Assembly (NCBI GenBank): GCA_964476445.1
Contig: CAYZAK010000028.1
Location: forward strand, 1-25,826
Source of the DNA: CAYZAK01 sp964476445
GTDB lineage: Bacteria; CG03; SLGR01; JAGXOG01
Reading direction: 5' to 3'
Length of the DNA: 25,826 nt
The notes beneath the pieces were generated by a model. The model saw only the letters and a list, made by a program, of their open reading frames with translations, did no database searches and was not told the origin of the DNA. Numbering within the stretch: position 1 is the first letter of the stretch; each line of letters opens with the position of its first letter. The translations under genes and the position numbers were made by a program. Positions 25,301-25,826 of the stretch are shown piece after piece.

Positions 25301-25826
25301 TGGTTCAGCAGTTCAAAATTTACCTCCCAGTTATCGTTCCAGGCGCTCTGGTTGTACTGGGTAAATATGGGAGTTGACACTATTATTTGATCACCGCCCT
25401 TTTCAGGCTGTCCGTAAACCGTGTATGCCGCGCTGGATATAAACGAAAGGGTATCGCTGAAATTTACGTCGTATTTTGTACCGGAAGAATTTTGCCACTC
25501 GTAATTTCCTTCCTGATTAACGGTTATAACCGGGGGAACAGTATCTTTTTTAATATAAAAAACATCTTCCAAAGTAGTAGTACTTCCGGCTTTATCAGTT
25601 ACCCTGACACTTACATAATTAAAAGAAGATTGGAGAGTTTCAAAATCCACTTCCCACCCGTTATCGTAATAATATTCATCCAGGTCGGTAAATATATCGG
25701 TCCACCCGGCGACCGGGTCTCCAGACTTGCCTGATTCCGGATATACAATATAATGGGCGGTATCCAGTTTTGAACCGCCGGTATCGGTAAAGAAAACGTC
25801 ATACCTTGTCCCCGATTCGCTTCGCC
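19357..25826 (-). CDS. Giant modular surface protein, N-terminus beyond the window edge
   Basis: The frame is open to the window edge, so the start lies outside; 2155 residues are visible. A GTG at 25650 is only an internal Val, because the 58 codons before it encode the same Ig-like repeat. By nucleotide position, in protein order: Ig-like repeats (window edge to 25210), two Fn3 domains (25210-24530), a propeller-like block with W-N-G-S-S-W motifs (24520-23300), two Ig-like repeats (23290-22625), Fn3 (22625-22280), two lamin-tail domains (22270-21440; I-N-E-I-Y and I-N-E-V-S-Y), an unassigned beta-rich region (21400-20500) and a PQQ-like propeller (20430-19357). Ig-like units end in K-K-D-T-I-P-P-type linkers. 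There is no FlgD tail: the protein stops at the end of a propeller blade (H-A-I-N-V-G-P). It is probably secreted and structural or adhesive. GC is higher than in the EPS genes (hand count 34 of 60 at 25081-25140). Confidence 0.9.
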   Translation of the reverse strand, partial: RSESGTRYDVFFTDTGGSKLDTAHYIVYPESGKSGDPVAGWTDIFTDLDEYYYDNGWEVDFETLQSSFNYVSVRVTDKAGSTTTLEDVFYIKKDTVPPVITVNQEGNYEWQNSSGTKYDVNFSDTLSFISSAAYTVYGQPEKGGDQIIVSTPIFTQYNQSAWNDNWEVNFELLNHNTNYVTVQTWDRSGNMSEKPDAFFIRKDTIAPAQITDLEAEPGGQAEIDLSWPAPGDDGMEGTAERYIVKLKTGENFEEDNFDSAEELTQDWQPQPGGIMENYTITDLDEGVTYYFAIKAADNASNTGDLSNTDTNWAPAGPDVTPPARVTDLIAETGTYEGQISLNWTAPGDDGMEGDLKAPPDGGYEIRYMTSEPFDWESAEEYFQSWTPEAAGETEERTARDFEAGTEFYIALRAYDDFGNLSEISNISTATAREKGMRESMIVYGKGSQSRPFYRRWDAAEWLSEEDGASAPAILKWIVTRSNYPVRDEKMVGILSSGGEFNVQRFYQDSFTSQFETTGISSVDTDKRAFDIAYEQFNGRAMLAYYNGSPGEISYRVWSSTAQSWTVPETSLDLEGITGEVYWVRLEPKPGSDDIILTVSDSNSGLHSVIWNGSSWGSHNTHTAELSSTDYQAFDAVWETSSGQALVIWGEGTSTRYELWGGNTWGGSFAGPDAGAAVRWIEADADPSSDRIAVTMLSGTDRWGVYIWNGSSWDAMPDSNTSMQDTATRMTSVRWEADSSRLLAVTAEERTGDNNIVSYITWTPEGDWSASAEDSYTWEGDIKWLSLERDPNVSNIILAGIDSSNYLKTRQWIEGSWAGGRTHTTVASSQDTEAVSVASDLFDRLPPTVENKQAGDNEWRKENIALYDVEAYDTGGSALKEIQTHVYPEPDKAGVQVDGWRAAVTGINSDEYTEDWSLAPGTWEKLEPGTNYVSVRAVDRAQNVSEEIVDAFYVKKDTIPPLVADNQPGDDVWRNEPGTAYNVNFYDDLSLLDRAQYTIYSSTELTGEQIIPWQNIFTGRTQESYTDNWEVDFDSLAHGVNYITVKATDTAGNITFKKDIFYVKKDTIPPAAVDNFSAGEGVARGHVTLTWISPGDDGMEGDNTGGWYDLRYSTIGEITGENWSEAKSFTQNWKPVSVGTTEERTVYGLDPGVTYYFALKTADKVPGPPYNISGISNSSSTLPQSGSVWINEIYATGDGEARVELYNDRSVSVSVEGWEIYRVSGTVDNPGGETSIWKGDPEVKISSENYIVIESEEMEVSENGYISLRNSEGAPVDTVQWPTSLNEGKTLARIYDGSPYFEVSSSPSLGTANHRLGDIKINEVSYGSSLEYIELYNRTSSTLSLSGWNLRNSNDDKFVLDRKIYPKSFTGIASGSSDYAGITYQTRFGGELNPAGDFVVLENSEGEVIDRVSWETDTDPLYYNFKAEKVSYKDAAPGGVESPATIGRHPEDGNDTLINSNDFKVFESPTPFARNNSEVKPPENNLFYPLKDRILPRNFMFEVKLGTNSFGGYTDTAVFIWTGGAEDGNSPHIYSLEDAGIDLSTTSVQKGILTGIEAEDINGNRLVDGAEYSFILNTDIDDGAADSIIIDDIIYDASRHSPQHYSQVPSFGKANVSSRLALFRLDITNNSPVGYNDIRLESVDVYFDDDLSALDTQQARELFDNVFIVYNSTAAGEDVLFEPNLDTFIGETETFDLGEAGKQRVEVDGEKSSYAVITPGAGKVFFVGVQLSSEAQTSSVDMFRAEIDSTADASIVEDFSNVRQDFEQVEPITTIYITPVGEVKSDWESVSESTANVSGIPYADGGGGGDTGNVYSGAEDGVLTSHTRDGEKKWTYIAEGPVRSNIFGDTGDENLYFGDTGGYIHKIRDDGVSYSLMWKIKLGDEINSVVTRDYVYAVTSGGSVYKLDPDTGENISGWYGELSGNLTGMPAVQDSWRGVNALWTSSADSNVFRLQLSDGTVTSNFTTDGPIYSSPVIDTGKYNKDLETNFLFISSADGRIYCRTAGNLETIPDSWKNRPGHPDGAFETGSPIMGNINKGINESYLYFGNDDGKLYRVDMTSGTLVWDEPFQAEGAIRTFPVMIPGSALGIGNDYIYFGDNKGYIYAILKEDGQTMRENFPYYLGASIISPPVFYGDSNRFYIGTSDGRLHAINVGP
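22526..25128 (-). repeat. Three dispersed DNA copies of the Fn3 acidic-loop motif
   Basis: The plus-strand string CCCTCCATACCGTC occurs at 22526-22539, 24767-24780 and 25115-25128. It encodes the D-G-M-E-G loop of each of the three Fn3 domains in the giant protein (full loop S/A-P-G-D-D-G-M-E-G). Near-identical DNA suggests recent duplication or gene conversion among the modules. Confidence 0.8.
23688..24000 (-). repeat. Exact 22-bp direct repeat in the W-N-G-S-S-W block
   Basis: The same 22 bases occur at 23688-23709 and 23979-24000. Both encode the I-W-N-G-S-S-W motif of the propeller-like block. The spacing is 291 bases, or 97 codons, so the two copies are in the same frame and reflect internal module duplication. 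Confidence 0.8.

Noticed and set aside
25648..25650. GTG as the start of the giant protein
   Set aside because: The upstream codons in the same frame continue the repeat unit without a stop, and no signal peptide follows the GTG.
25611..25802. Minus-strand ORF of 63 codons near the window edge
   Set aside because: It is a shadow of the giant gene. The frame of the giant gene stays open to the edge and encodes an obvious Ig-like repeat there.
1..25826. CRISPR arrays, tRNA or rRNA genes, insertion sequences, phage integrase or attachment sites
   Set aside because: I saw no regular spacer-repeat arrays, cloverleaf-like stretches, transposase motifs or terminal inverted repeats on either strand.

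Overview
The window looks like part of a chromosome from an uncultivated Gram-negative bacterium. Three things point that way: outer-membrane beta-barrels of the PorV/PorQ type, surface proteins ending in FlgD-like Ig domains (one with an N-P-F-N-P motif, one with Y-P-N-P), and very large secreted proteins built from Fn3, Ig-like, lamin-tail and PQQ-like propeller modules. This style is common in candidate phyla around Elusimicrobiota, Omnitrophota and the FCB/WOR groups. No rRNA, tRNA or housekeeping marker is present, so the phylum is a guess. Coding density is very high: no gene-free stretch exceeds about 140 bases if the small ORF at 14256-14555 is accepted, and about 460 if it is not.

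Layout. (1) 1-5002, plus strand: a likely operon of a secreted DUF2341/LamG-like protein with a FlgD tail, a PorV-like barrel fused to a TPR-like helical tail, and a membrane-anchored TPR/HEAT scaffold. (2) 5133-5519, plus: a stand-alone response-regulator receiver (REC) protein. A GC-rich hairpin at 5547-5572 separates it from the convergent operon. (3) 13665 down to 5635, minus: an exopolysaccharide (EPS) operon reading YfiM-like small protein, stand-alone REC, lytic transglycosylase, Wza-type export protein, Wzc-type tyrosine autokinase/co-polymerase, O-antigen ligase/polymerase, REC-GAF regulator, ABC exporter. Tight spacing (4-nt, 1-nt, 3-nt and 3-nt junctions) and a credible promoter at 13682-13710 support one unit. 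(4) 14116-13748, minus: another stand-alone REC gene with its own leader. (5) Window edge down to about 14256, minus: a giant modular surface protein (open at the window edge, at least 2155 residues), a propeller/Fn3/FlgD-tail protein, a PorV-like barrel with an unknown C-terminal domain, a nucleotidyltransferase-fold protein and a small unknown protein, joined by 4-nt gaps or overlaps.

How it may fit together (inference). Two independent cassettes place a FlgD-tailed secreted protein directly before a PorV-like barrel that carries its own non-barrel C-terminal domain. In type IX secretion PorV is the outer-membrane shuttle for tailed cargo, so these could be cargo plus dedicated shuttle pairs. 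The EPS operon between them would make and export a surface polysaccharide. Four receiver proteins with no histidine kinase in view suggest phosphorelay control of EPS and the surface coat. No glycosyltransferase, Wzx flippase, exosortase or core T9SS motor gene is visible, so the pathway is incomplete here.
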